Part shown: positions 9,750 to 20,253 of the stretch, piece after piece | How positions within the stretch are numbered: the first letter of the stretch is position 1 | Layout: every line of letters starts with the position of its first letter | DNA from: Notolepis coatsorum | Taxonomy: Eukaryota; Chordata; Actinopteri; Aulopiformes; Paralepididae | DNA: 64,000 bases | Direction: 5' to 3' | NCBI GenBank assembly: GCA_963971535.1 | Contig: OZ020593.1 | Coordinates: forward strand, 11,385,060 to 11,449,059 | Program-made: the position numbers and the translations under genes | Notes under the pieces: generated by a model | What the model was told of the DNA's origin: nothing | Database searches by the model: none | What the model saw: the letters and a program-made list of their open reading frames with translations, nothing else

Positions 9750-10048
9750 GCCGGGTGCGGTGGCGCGCGCCTGTAATCCAAGTTACTGGGAGGCTGAGGC
9801 TGGCGGATCGTTTGAGCTCAGGGGTTCTGAGCTGCAGTGGACTATGCCGATCGGGTGTCCGCGCTAAGTTCGGTATCGATATGGTGCTCCTGGGGGAGCC
9901 CGGGACCACCAGGTCGCCTAAGGAGGGGTGCACCGGCCCAGGCCGGAGACGGAGCAGGCCAAATCCCCCGTGCCGCTCAGTAGTGGGATCGCGCCTGTGA
10001 ATAGACACTGTAGCTCAGCCTGAGTAATACAGCGGGACTCAGTCTTTT
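9750..10048 (+). ncRNA. rn7sl: 7SL (signal recognition particle) RNA gene
   Basis: It starts GCCGGGTGCGGTGGCGCG and keeps the Alu-domain features: GCCTGTAATCC, GGGAGGCTGAGGCTGG, and the internal pol III promoter-like GTTCTGAGCTG. The S domain is also complete: GCCGATCGGGTGTCCG, GACCACCAGGTCGCCTAAGG (helix 6/SRP19 region) and GGAGACGGAGCAGG (helix 8, SRP54 site). The 3' Alu half returns with GTAGTGGGATCGCGCCTGTG. It ends in AGTCTTTT, with a longer T-run a few bases on as terminator. About 299 nt is the normal 7SL length. The S domain rules out an Alu-type SINE, and the upstream CRE supports an active gene rather than a retropseudogene. SRP RNA is the scaffold of the ribonucleoprotein that targets secretory proteins to the ER. 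Confidence 0.93.
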
Positions 10049-10405
10049 CATGTTTTTTTTTTTTTTATCAAAAAACACCATTTATACGTTCACACTGCTT
10101 GCTCAGTCTGACACTGGGTGGTTTCAACAACATCACTCTCAGACTCTCTTGATAAAGATATGAGTGATGTGGTCCATCCTAACTTACATCCCTGTCAATG
10201 TAAAGAGACATACATTTGGTTATTTTGACCAAATATTACAACAAAACAAGACAAAATGGCATGTTCATGACTGCCTCCTACTGGATATCTGGGGTAAATA
10301 CAACAATTTTTCTGAGCACTTTCCAAAGACGTTCAATAGTAGGCACTGTTTCACCAACAGACAGTGTTGCGTTTCTTTTCATGAAAAGATGGATGCATCT
10401 CGAAA
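10049..10405. other. Unassigned AT-rich interval after 7SL
   Basis: T-run terminator, then sequence without a recognised gene or repeat. Confidence 0.3.
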
Positions 10406-10557
10406 ACGTAGCCTATGTTTGCGGAGACGCTCTCTGATTGGCCACTGACGTTTCTGGTCATGTGACATGTGCGCCAATTGTGTGACGCCTGTGTCTGCGC
10501 CTATTTCCGGGTCTAACAGCCTGCAAACTACCTAACGCCTAGTTTATCACTGGTTAA
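10406..10557 (+). repeat. Inverted repeat arm, left
   Basis: Its reverse complement matches 15195-15306. Shared blocks include GGCCACTGACGTTTCTGGTC, ATGTGACATGTGCGCCAAT and GCGGAGACGCTCTCTGATTG. One internal ~50-bp stretch (about 10488-10535) is missing from the right arm. Together the arms bracket the family A block. Confidence 0.8.
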
Positions 10558-10648
10558 GCTTATAGACGACTCTTTCGAAGTTGGATAAGGTTAGAGTTTG
10601 GAATCAGGGCTGGTGTTCTATCGCCCTGCTCTAAGACAAACTCTAACC

Positions 10649-11921
10649 TGCATATGGCTCGCTGATAACAAACTATCATTACACATGGGCAAAACAGAGT
10701 CCATTCTCTTCGGTTCAAATAACAAACTCAGCAAGACCGACGGCTTCTCAGTTACAGTGGGTGACAATATTGTCACAAGGAAAGAAGATATTACCTACCT
10801 GGGTTCCATCCTAGAGGCAAATCTTTCCTGTGACAAAATGGCATCCAATGTAATAAAAAAAGTCAACCAACGAACTCGTTTCTTGTACCGGATCTCCTCA
10901 CTGGTAAACAAGAATACCCTGAAGACTCTAGCAGGAGCACTCATTCAAGGGTACTACGACTATGCTTGCACCTCATGGTACCAAAGCACCTCAAAGGCGC
11001 TAAAAACAAAATTACAAACATCTCAAAACAAACTGGTCAGACTACTGCTTGACCTTACTCCTAGAACCCACCTCACCCCTGCCCACTTTGACAACCTAGG
11101 ATGGCTTAGAGTAGACGACAGAGTACAGCAACTTGCAATGGGCCTGGTCTACAAGATACACTACACGACCAAGGTACCCATGTACATGACTAAATACTTC
11201 CCAAAGGTCAGTGAATACCACGATCACAACACCAGAGGGAGCTCCACAAATCATGTTAAACCCAGATTCGGCTCAAACAAGGGACTAAACACGTTTCGCA
11301 ATTATGCCACATCAATGTGGAACGCCCTACCCAAAGCTGTAAAGGAATGTGAATCACTACCCACTTTCAAAAACACTCTCAAAAAACACCTAAGGGAGAC
11401 TGCAACTCGAAACTGGCCCCTGTAAATGTCCGAACACAACCCCCGCCAATGTACAGTAAATTACCAAGTATGGTCTTGTCAATAATCCAATGTACAGTGT
11501 TGTTTGTACAGTTGTACAGTGTCCCCCACCCACCCCTCCTACCCACCCCCCCCCCACCCACCCAACCACCTCCAATGTACAGTCCAATGTACAGTCCCAT
11601 AATCCAATGTACAGTGTTGTTTGTACAGTTATACAGTGTCCCCCACCCACCCCTCCTACCCAACCCCCCCCCCCCCCCCACTCCTACCCAACACCCCCCC
11701 CCCCCCCCCACTCCTACCCCCCCCCCCCCCCCCCCCCCCCCAACCACCTCCAATGTACAGTCCCACCCCCACCTACCCAATCCAATGTACAGTTTCTACG
11801 CCTAATGTATATACTCTTTTCTTTCTGGACTCTTTTTGTATCACAAATACAGTACTGTAATTGCAAATCTGGTATGTCATAAATGTATAGATGTAGCAGT
11901 ACTGTCTATCTGTATGTCATG
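10649..11921 (+). pseudogene. Family A LINE, duplicated 3' half
   Basis: Plus-strand copy of the RT C-terminal half and 3' UTR. The coding part, from CIWLADNKLSLHMG to HLRETATRNWPL (10649-11425), is open and looks identical at base level to 13831-14606, 3,181-3,182 bp downstream. It begins abruptly inside the RT ORF and lacks the terminal ~140-bp tail unit: at 11921 it joins directly to the endonuclease part of the next copy. Its 3' UTR has about 230 bp more (11449-11675) than the downstream copy, made of repeated CCAATGTACAGT and poly-C blocks. Confidence 0.88.
11449..11800 (+). repeat. Poly-C and CCAATGTACAGT repeats in family A 3' UTR
   Basis: At least six CCAATGTACAGT units are interspersed with C tracts of up to about 30 nt and CCCACCC runs. 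The G-rich complement could form quadruplexes. Similar C-rich blocks appear in other family A 3' UTRs (14630-14700, 16340-16460, 60895-60945). Confidence 0.75.
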
Positions 11922-11926
11922 TCATT

Positions 11927-13621
11927 AACCGTACAGACCTAGATCATGAGGCTATTGAAACTGTTTTTGTCGAAATTCTATTTGAAAGGGCTAAATCTGT
12001 TCTAGTCGGCACAATTTACAGACCGCCAGACCAAAATGGCTTTTATGACGTGTTGGATGAGTGCTTAGCTGGAGTTGAGGATACAGAAATTATTCTTATT
12101 GGGGATTGGAACACGGATATGCAACAAAAAGATGCACCCGTCTTCAAATCCTACAATAGGTTTTGTGATCTGCACGGCCTCAGCCAACTAATCACACAAC
12201 CCACACGTGTGTGTGAGTCAACTCAGACTACCATTGACCTCATCCTGACCTCTGACAAGTCCAAGATCGCCAATAAAGGGGTTATAGCATGCGGGTTAAG
12301 TGATCATTATATGATATTCTGTACCCGCAAAAAGCTAAAACAAAAGGCTGGCTGTCACAAAACAGTCACATCTAGAGACCTAAAAACCTACTCTAGCGAG
12401 GCCTTTAACCTTGAACTGGAGGGTCTGGACTGGTCAGATGAGCTCAATGGTACACTGGTTGAAGAAACATGGCTTGGCTTCAAAACCAAATTTTCAACGA
12501 TACTAAACAACATGGCCCCCCTAAGAACCACCAGGGTAAAAAATCGCGCTGAGCCGTGGATGCACGCTGAAATACTGACCGCTATGAAAACCAGAGACAA
12601 AAAATGCTCTGAGTTTCGTAAAAGTCAGTCAAAGCTTAACATAAGCACGAGCAGTGAACTCCAAGCCCACGTGACTGAACTCAAACTGCAAAGAAACAGA
12701 CTAAGAAATGATGTAAACTCCATGATCAAAACAGCAAAGAAAAAATTCATCAATGACAAAACCGAGGAAAACAAAAACAAACCGCGTGAACTTTGGAAAT
12801 TACTCAATAACCAACTAGGCTGCAGTAAAAAACTTAAAACCAGATTCTCAAACATAAACATAAAGACGGACAACACGCTCATCACAGAAAAGCTGGATGT
12901 AGCCAATTACTTAAATAGTTTCTTCACAAACATAGCCACAACACTGGTAAACAAACTACCCTCCCACTCAGGGCATTATGGGGTAGAACACATAGTAGCT
13001 TACTACAAAAACCTAGGGGTCCACAAAGACGACTTCAAACTGGAAATGGTAACAACAGATGAGGTACTCAAAAAACTGAGCGCCCTCCAACCTAACAAGG
13101 CCACTGGCCATGACAACATCCCCTCCAAATTCCTCAGAGACTCAGCAGCCGCCATCACCCCAGTCATCACACACATAATAAACCTCTCTATAAAACAGGG
13201 ACACGTCCCCAAGGACTTCAAAATTGCGAGAGTGACCCCTCTGCACAAAAAAGGCAGTAAATTAGACCCAGGCAACTACCGCCCTGTTTCTATCCTTACC
13301 TCCATCTCGAAAGTCATGGAAAAAATTGTATACGAACAGGTCGAAAAATACCTTGCGGAAAAAAATCTAATCTACGAATTCCAATCTGGCTTCAGAACAT
13401 CCCACTCCACTGACACATGCCTTCTCTATTTAAACGACCACATCAAACAAGAGGTGGACGCGGGCAAATACTGCGGCATGGTCATGCTGGACCTACAAAA
13501 GGCCTTCGACACTGTCAATCACACCATTCTGATTGACAAGCTAAAAGCAATTGGTTTTGATAGTCTATCAGTGAGCTGGATGCAATCCTACCTGGAGGGA
13601 GAGAGCAGATGGTGGAGGTAA
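11927..13621 (+). pseudogene. Family A ORF2, endonuclease-RT part (frameshifted)
   Basis: The frame is open from 11927, upstream of the first Met at 12050. Endonuclease C-terminal motifs: VGTIYRPPDQNGFYD, ILIGDWNTDM, TTIDLILTSD and GLSDHYMIF (the catalytic SDH). A basic linker with ~45 Lys/Arg-rich residues follows, then RT: PNKATGHDNIPSKFL, ARVTPLHKKGS, NYRPVSILTSISK, FQSGFRTSHSTDTC, LDLQKAFDTVNH. A 1-base loss relative to the minus-strand copy (near 13605, in the LEGREQ codons) puts a TAA at 13619-13621. A second 1-base loss in the C-run at 13634 restores the downstream reading in another frame. Confidence 0.85.
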
Positions 13622-13644
13622 ACGGTACCCTATCCCCCCCCTCA

Positions 13645-14606
13645 CAGTAAACTGTGGTGTTCCACAAGGAAGCATACTAGGTCCGCTACTGTTCCTAATT
13701 TATGCAAATGACATGTCGTCAGCTTGTGACTGCAACTTGTTCCTGTTTGCGGACGACTCAGCCCTGCTGGTCTCTGACAAGAACAAATTACAGGTTGAAA
13801 AAACCCTCAGCTCAGAACTAAGCAAAATCTGCATATGGCTCGCTGATAACAAACTATCATTACACATGGGCAAAACAGAGTCCATTCTCTTCGGTTCAAA
13901 TAACAAACTCAGCAAGACCGACGGCTTCTCAGTTACAGTGGGTGACAATATTGTCACAAGGAAAGAAGATATTACCTACCTGGGTTCCATCCTAGAGGCA
14001 AATCTTTCCTGTGACAAAATGGCATCCAATGTAATAAAAAAAGTCAACCAACGAACTCGTTTCTTGTACCGGATCTCCTCACTGGTAAACAAGAATACCC
14101 TGAAGACTCTAGCAGGAGCACTCATTCAAGGGTACTACGACTATGCTTGCACCTCATGGTACCAAAGCACCTCAAAGGCGCTAAAAACAAAATTACAAAC
14201 ATCTCAAAACAAACTGGTCAGACTACTGCTTGACCTTACTCCTAGAACCCACCTCACCCCTGCCCACTTTGACAACCTAGGATGGCTTAGAGTAGACGAC
14301 AGAGTACAGCAACTTGCAATGGGCCTGGTCTACAAGATACACTACACGACCAAGGTACCCATGTACATGACTAAATACTTCCCAAAGGTCAGTGAATACC
14401 ACGATCACAACACCAGAGGGAGCTCCACAAATCATGTTAAACCCAGATTCGGCTCAAACAAGGGACTAAACACGTTTCGCAATTATGCCACATCAATGTG
14501 GAACGCCCTACCCAAAGCTGTAAAGGAATGTGAATCACTACCCACTTTCAAAAACACTCTCAAAAAACACCTAAGGGAGACTGCAACTCGAAACTGGCCC
14601 CTGTAA
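13645..14606 (+). pseudogene. Family A ORF2, RT C-terminal part
   Basis: Continuation after the two single-base deletions. It contains GVPQGSILGPLLFLIYAND and the catalytic box FADDSALL (FADD instead of YADD), then LSLHMGKTESILFGS and the conserved C-terminal domain ending HLRETATRNWPL. Except for the frame breaks all RT core motifs are present, so the family looks recently active. Confidence 0.85.
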
Positions 14607-14865
14607 ATGTCCGAACACAACCCCCGCCAACACCCCCCCCCCCACTCCTACCCCCCCCCCCCCCCCCCCCCCCCAACCACCTCCAATGTACAGTCCCACC
14701 CCCACCTACCCAATCCAATGTACAGTTTCTACGCCTAATGTATATACTCTTTTCTTTCTGGACTCTTTTTGTATCACAAATACAGTACTGTAATTGCAAA
14801 TCTGGTATGTCATAAATGTATAGATGTAGCAGTACTGTCTATCTGTATGTCATGTATGTCATATA

Positions 14866-15193
14866 TGTTACGATGAATTGGAAATGGGGGACCCTGGTGG
14901 AAACAAGACGAAAGTCTTTCTCTGGTCTGCATCCCCTTAACAATTGTATGTATTGAGCTGTACTGCACTGTACCCATTCTGCAATCTGTTAATAAAGTTT
15001 TCATTCATTCATTCATTCATTCATTCATGTATGTCATATATGTTACGATGAATTGGAAATGGGGGACCCTGGTGGAAACAAGACGAAAGTCTTTCTCTGG
15101 TCTGCATCCCCTTAACAATTGTATGTATTGAGCTGTACTGCACTGTACCCATTCTGCAATCTGTTAATAAAGTTTTCATTCATTCATTCATTC
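14866..15193 (+). repeat. Family A tail unit, tandem pair
   Basis: Two nearly identical ~162-bp copies (14866-15027 and 15028-15193), each running from TATGTCATATATGTTACGAT through the tail to AATAAAGTTTTCATTCATTC. The first ends in about six ATTC units, the second in four. Confidence 0.85.
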
Positions 15194-15194
15194 A

Positions 15195-15306
15195 AGAGTG
15201 CCTAAGCTTAACCGGTGATAGAAACAGGCGTCACACGATTGGCGCACATGTCACATGACCAGAAACGTCAGTGGCCAATCAGAGAGCGTCTCCGCAAACA
15301 TAGGCA
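15195..15306 (-). repeat. Inverted repeat arm, right
   Basis: Reverse complement of 10406-10557, lacking ~50 internal bases. It starts right after the family A tail and ends at GCAAACATAGG. Confidence 0.8.
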
Positions 15307-15532
15307 ACGGGAAAAAAATCACGCGGGGGAGCGCGCTACCTCCTCTTTCATTACACGAATTTGAACGAGAGCAACAGCGTGTCCGGTGTTTGATTCTTCA
15401 TGCAGGTAAAAGAATGGGGACAATTCTGTTTTCGTTTGGTTGCCACTGTTATTGCTTTGTACATGTTGCTTGCAGTGTTCGATGCCAATTGACATGCTAA
15501 GTTCAATGTAAATGCGAGTTGCAGTGCAGTAT

Positions 15533-15661
15533 GCATTGAAAATGGGGGACCCTGATGTAAACAAGACACACGTCTTTCTCTGGTCTGCATCCCCTTAACA
15601 ATTGTGCCGTACTGTATCGCACCCATTCTGCAATCTGCTAAATAAAGTTTTCATTCATTCA
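15533..15661 (+). mobile_element. Family A short tail unit
   Basis: Plus-strand copy of only the terminal unit, from ATTGAAAATGGGGGACC to TAAAGTTTTCATTCATTC. Its 5' edge is the same as in the other short copies. Confidence 0.78.
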
Positions 15662-15837
15662 ACATGTTGATGTTCGCTAGCGAGCGTCGTGCAGGCATCA
15701 CGTGACCAGTTCGAGCCGAATATTTATTGTTTTCTTTGTTGTAAATGCAAAATAGGGGAGAATAATTTACTGTTTTCTTATTAAATATACTTGTCCTATG
15801 ACTATGGGGTACAAATAGTCATTTCCGAGCAACATTG

Positions 15838-15905
15838 TTTCGGCTCAAACAAGGGACTAAACACGTTTCACAATTATGCCACAATAATGTGGAAGACCTA
15901 GCCCC
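15838..15905 (+). mobile_element. Family A RT fragment
   Basis: About 68 bp matching the NKGLNTFRNYATSMWNALP coding region, with a deletion; isolated and non-functional. Confidence 0.7.
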
Positions 15906-16026
15906 ATTTAGTGACTGATGCATCGAGTGAACACGCGCCCAGTCCCTTGCTCCTCCATTGGAAAATCCCTATAGACCACTACACTTCCGCGTTACATTGA
16001 AATCGGGGAGGAGATAGCGGGGGGGA

Positions 16027-18180
16027 TTGATTGATTGATTGAAAACTTTATTAACAGATTGCAGAATGGGTACAATACAGTACAGCTCAATACACACAAT
16101 TGTTAAGGGGATGCAGACCAGAGAAAGACTTTCGTCTTGTTTACACCAGGGTCCCCCATTTTCAATTCATCAGGACATATATGACATACATGACATACAG
16201 ATAGTCAGTACTGCTACATCTATACATTTATGACATACCAGATTTGCAAATACAGTATTGTTTGTGATACAGAAGGAGTCAAGAAAAGGGAGTATATACA
16301 TTTGACGTAGAAACTGTACATTGGAGGAGGTTGGGTGGGGGGGGTTGGGTACACTGGGATATTGACAACCATACTGGGTAATTTACATTGGAGGTGGTTG
16401 GGGGGGGGGGGCACACTGTATAAGCAAGCAAAACTGTACATTGAGGGGGGGGGGAGACTCTGTACAAACAAACAAAATTGTACATTGGACTATTGACAAC
16501 CATACTAGGTAAATGACTGTACATTGGAGGGGGTTGGGTTAGGATATTTACAGGGGCCAGTGTTGAATTGCAGTCTCCCGTAGGTGTCTCTTGAGAGAGG
16601 TTTTGAAAGTGGGTAGTGATCCACATTCCTTTACAGCTTTGGGTAGGGCGTTCCACATTGATGTGGCATAATTGCGAAACGTGTTTAGTCCCTTATTTGA
16701 GCCGAATCTGGGTTTAACATGATTTGTGGAGCTCCCTCTGGTGTTGTGATCGTGGTATTCACTGACCTTTGGGAAGTATTTTGCCATGTACATGGGTACC
16801 TTGGTCGTGTAGTGTATCTTGTAGACCAGGCCCATTGCAAGTTGCTGTACTCTGTCATCTACTCTAAGCCATCCTAGGTTGTCAAAGTGGGCAGGGGTGA
16901 GGTGGGTTCTAGGAGTAAGGTCAAGCAGTAGTCTGACCAGTTTGTTTTGAGATGTTTGTAATTTTGTTTTTAGCGCCTTTGAGGTGCTTTGGTACCATGA
17001 GGTGCAAGCATAGTCGTAGTACCCCTGAATGAGTGCTCCTGCCAGAGTCTTCAGGGTATTCTTGTTTACCAGAGAGGAGATCCGGTACAAGAATCGAGTT
17101 CGTTGGTTGACTTTTTTTATTACATTGGATGCCATTTTGTCACAGGAGAGATTAGCCTCTAGGATGGAACCCAGGTAGGTAATTTCATCTTTCCTTGTGA
17201 CAATAGGCCTAACAAAAATAATGGTTGGTTTCAGGTTGCCGACCGACCCTGCCGATTTAGGTGCGACCCAATATATTTTATGAGTTTTAAAAAAAAATTA
17301 TATATTAAAAAAAAAAAATAAAAAAAATCTGTTTTTTTTTTTTTTTTTTTTTTTTAGAATAAAGTTTCATAGAAATCTTAGTCAAACATTTAGTATTATG
17401 GATATTAAACATGCTGGCAGAGTACATGCATCCATGTTGTTGTGAACATTTTAATTAAATAAAGAAATTCCCTATCCATAGTCGCCGTGGGAAAGAATAA
17501 AATAAAAAAATAAAATAAAATAAATTCCCTACCTACCCATGGCCAAACTGACAACCAACCTGAAACCAACTATTATTTTTGTTAGGCCATATTGTCACCC
17601 ACTGTAACTGAGAAGCCGTCGGTCTTGCTGAGTTTGTTATTTGAACCGAAGAGAATGGACTCTGTTTTGCCCATGTGTAATGATAGTTTGTTATCAGCGA
17701 GCCATATGCAGATTCTGCCTAGTTCCGAGCTGAGGGTTTTTTCAACCTGTAACTTGTTCTTGTCAGAGACCAGCAGGGCTGAGTCGTCCGCAAACAGGAA
17801 CAAGTTGCAGTCACAAGCTGACGACATGTCATTTGCATAAATTAGGAACAGTAGCGGTCCTAGTATGCTTCCTTGTGGAACACCACAGCTCACTGTGAGG
17901 GGGGGGGATAGGGTACCGTTTACCTCCACCATCTGTTCCCTCCCCTCAAGGTAGGATTGCATCCAGCTCACTGATAGACTATCAAAACCAATTGCTTTTA
18001 GCTTGTCAATCAGAATGGAGTGATTGACCGTGTCAAAGGCCTTTTGTAGGTCCAGCATGACCATGCCGCAGTATTTGCCTGCGTCCACCTCTTGTTTGAT
18101 GTGGTCATTCAAATAGAGAAGGCATGTGTCAGTGGAGTGGGATGTTCTGAAGCCTACTACAATATTGTCACCCACTGTAA
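16027..18180 (-). mobile_element. Family A LINE, minus-strand copy split by a MITE
   Basis: Minus strand: tail unit (16027-16170), C-rich 3' UTR, RT C-terminus (16548-17205), a foreign 383-bp element, then the RT core (17589-18157). The upstream part reads GFRTSHSTDTCLLYLND, LDLQKAFDTVNHS, LEGREQMVEVNG, CGVPQGSILGPLLF and FADD, and lacks the two deletions of the plus-strand copy. Its 5' edge is fused to a 22-bp piece (18158-18180) from a more 3' part of the same element (CAGTGGGTGACAATATTGT). Confidence 0.85.
17206..17588. mobile_element. 383-bp MITE, Harbinger-like (tentative)
   Basis: Terminal inverted repeats of about 33 bp, beginning GGCCTAACAAAAATAATGGT, with one mismatch between ends. 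The insertion duplicated ATA (17203-17205 and 17589-17591), judged from the uninterrupted LINE sequence elsewhere. A 3-bp duplication and GG start suit PIF/Harbinger, but ATA is not the canonical TWA. The interior is A/T homopolymer-rich and non-coding. Confidence 0.75.
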
Positions 18181-18370
18181 GGGTGCTAGAGTCATGATCG
18201 ATTCGAATAGACGTTTATGCGCCTCACTCTCCTGAACACGGCGTGACCCATAACTAATCGATCAGAACTAAATCGGCAGAGAAAAAGCCCATTTTAAAGC
18301 ACCTATTCCGCATGGACATGCGCAGAGTGCCCATGGAGTCTGGACGACGCGAGATGACGCTCGAATGAAT

Positions 18371-18591
18371 GTGGACTGTTCTATTAGAGGGGGGAGCTTC
18401 GGTGGCCAGTGTCCTTTCAGCCGAACAGGATAATGAAAAAATGATCCCACTAAATGGCCAGACGAGTCTTATGGCGACATCTACAATTACCTCATTGAGT
18501 CTCCAGGTAGACTAATGTTTATATTTAAGTGCAGCGGTCTGTAGCCACTTACATGACCATCGAAGCTCCCCCCTCTGATGGAACAGTCCAC
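18371..18591. repeat. Inverted repeat pair around ~150 bp
   Basis: 18371-18406 (GTGGACTGTTCTATTAGAGG...) and 18556-18591 are reverse complements with about three mismatches. They could be the core of an old foldback element or a hairpin. No TSD was recognised. Confidence 0.6.
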
Positions 18592-18998
18592 ATTCACAGT
18601 CCAGCTTCAGTGATGCGTTCTTCATGGGACAGGGTTGCACGCAGTGCAGCCAAAGTTTTGTGAGCAGAAGCGAGTGCACGCACAGTGCGCACACGCACGG
18701 ATGTGCACACGCACGCACGCATGAATGCGCTGCACTCGCCGACGCGCTATAAGTACCCACAGGGGGCGAAATTGGAGCCCGCCAAGCGCCATTGGCGGTC
18801 AGTTTTTACGTTTGGCGAGTGCCAGTGAGAGGTCTGCCCGCCGTGTGGCGGGTACCAAATAGTCATGTAAAAATAAAAAATCTGCAGTGTGTTTTGGTTT
18901 TATGACAGTCGCAGTTTTTGGCAACCCCGTCTCTCACGGCTCGTCATCTGGTTGGCTTGTTTACCAACGTGACATCCGCTACACGCTCTTCTTCTGCT

Positions 18999-19997
18999 CA
19001 GCGTTTCCGTTAGCCGGTAATTACCGGTATTTGACCGGCAAAATCTGTTGAAGTCCGACATATTTAATCTCTCCGGTCATAGTGTCCGGTGAAAATAGTT
19101 CCCTCTGGGCACAGTTTGATTATTTGAATTGTATTTGGATGGGCTGGAGTTGGGTGGCCTATGCGATGAACGAAACAATCATTGCGTTTGTTGTCGTTGC
19201 TTCGCTCAGCGAGAGCTTGCTGCTGGATTTGCGGAAGGCATGCAGCTGCAGACCCACAGAACCCACCAGCTTTGCTGGCACAGTGCAGTCCCCAGACCTG
19301 GAAAGCTGCTCTGCGGGTCTGCAGCTGGATGCTTCTTGCAAACTAACTGCGGCCGGCTCGCGCTGATAACAGCTTTCATTGTTGGACCGGCTGCTTGGTG
19401 GAGCAACGATGAAACGAATGTAATGAATCGTTCGTCGCATGGGCTATTTAATTTTGGCCTGTTTTGGTACGGTTCGGGTGGTCAAGTTGTGCTTGGAGGG
19501 AGTTGTTTTCACCGGACATTATGACCAGCACCAAGTCGTTGGGAGGTGGAGATATACATCACGCAAACCCACGATAATGTTGCCGTCTCTCTCTGCAAAA
19601 TTTCTCAGTTCTTCGCTTGATATAATTAATACAAATGTCCAATATAACGGAATTCGTTAGCTCATAAAAATGTGATTATAACAGACTGCTGTTTAGTGTC
19701 GGACCGACTGCCCACATACGCGGTCTATTTTATTTCAAGTCAGCAGCAGCACGGAGTATCGAGGGACTTATTTTATTTGGAATATATTAATGACTGTATA
19801 CGCAAAAGTAGCCTAGTTTTATTTAAGTAATAATATTATAAATCTACATGCCTTGAGGATGACATTCTTTATATAGCCTGCCTATCAATTGTTTTAAAGC
19901 TCAATAAACTATGACCGGAATTAATCTCATTTGTCCGGTAGATTGAAATCTTGCAGGTCACGGAGACCGGCAACAATTTTTTCTAACGGAAACCCTG
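18999..19997. mobile_element. hAT-like non-autonomous element
   Basis: Ends CAGCGTTTCCGTTAG and CTAACGGAAACCCTG are inverted repeats of the CAG...CTG hAT type. Flanks TTCTGCT and TTCTGCT are consistent with an eroded 8-bp duplication offset by one base. About 1 kb with CCGG-rich subterminal repeats; no transposase was recognised. Confidence 0.7.
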
Positions 19998-20253
19998 CGT
20001 TCTGCTCTGTAGGGAGCTCAGCTAACGTTACGCCCACCTAGCTAACGCTGAGTAGCCAACGTTAGCGAAATGTAATAACGTTAAATAACATTAATCACTG
20101 ATACAGTATGTGGAACCATATTAAAGGAGTAAGCCGGCCGCTAAAAAGACAACTCACCGCAGAAGAAGTGGCAGTGAGAGTGAGCCGCTCATTAGCTCAC
20201 GTTAGCTCTATATGTCCCAGTAAACTAAATAGTTCACTGAGGCGTTGTCTTAA

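Larger units (their letters stand above)
11922..14864 (+). mobile_element. Family A LINE (CR1/Rex1-like), longest copy
   Basis: A non-LTR retrotransposon of the CR1/L2/Rex1 group, encoding the C-terminal part of an apurinic-like endonuclease and a complete RT. It is 5'-truncated within the endonuclease. The 3' end carries the conserved tail unit with AATAAAG and (ATTC)n, present here as two tandem copies to 15193. The exact clade is tentative. Confidence 0.88.

Noticed and set aside
9750-10048. Alu-type SINE or primate contamination
   Set aside because: The S domain is complete, the sequence differs from human 7SL at many sites, and fish repeats flank it.
11379-11780. Gly/Trp-rich minus-strand ORF
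   Set aside because: Translation of poly-G in the LINE 3' UTR.
19082-19524. Two overlapping plus-strand ORFs
   Set aside because: Inside a hAT MITE, no domain, and no similarity between copies.
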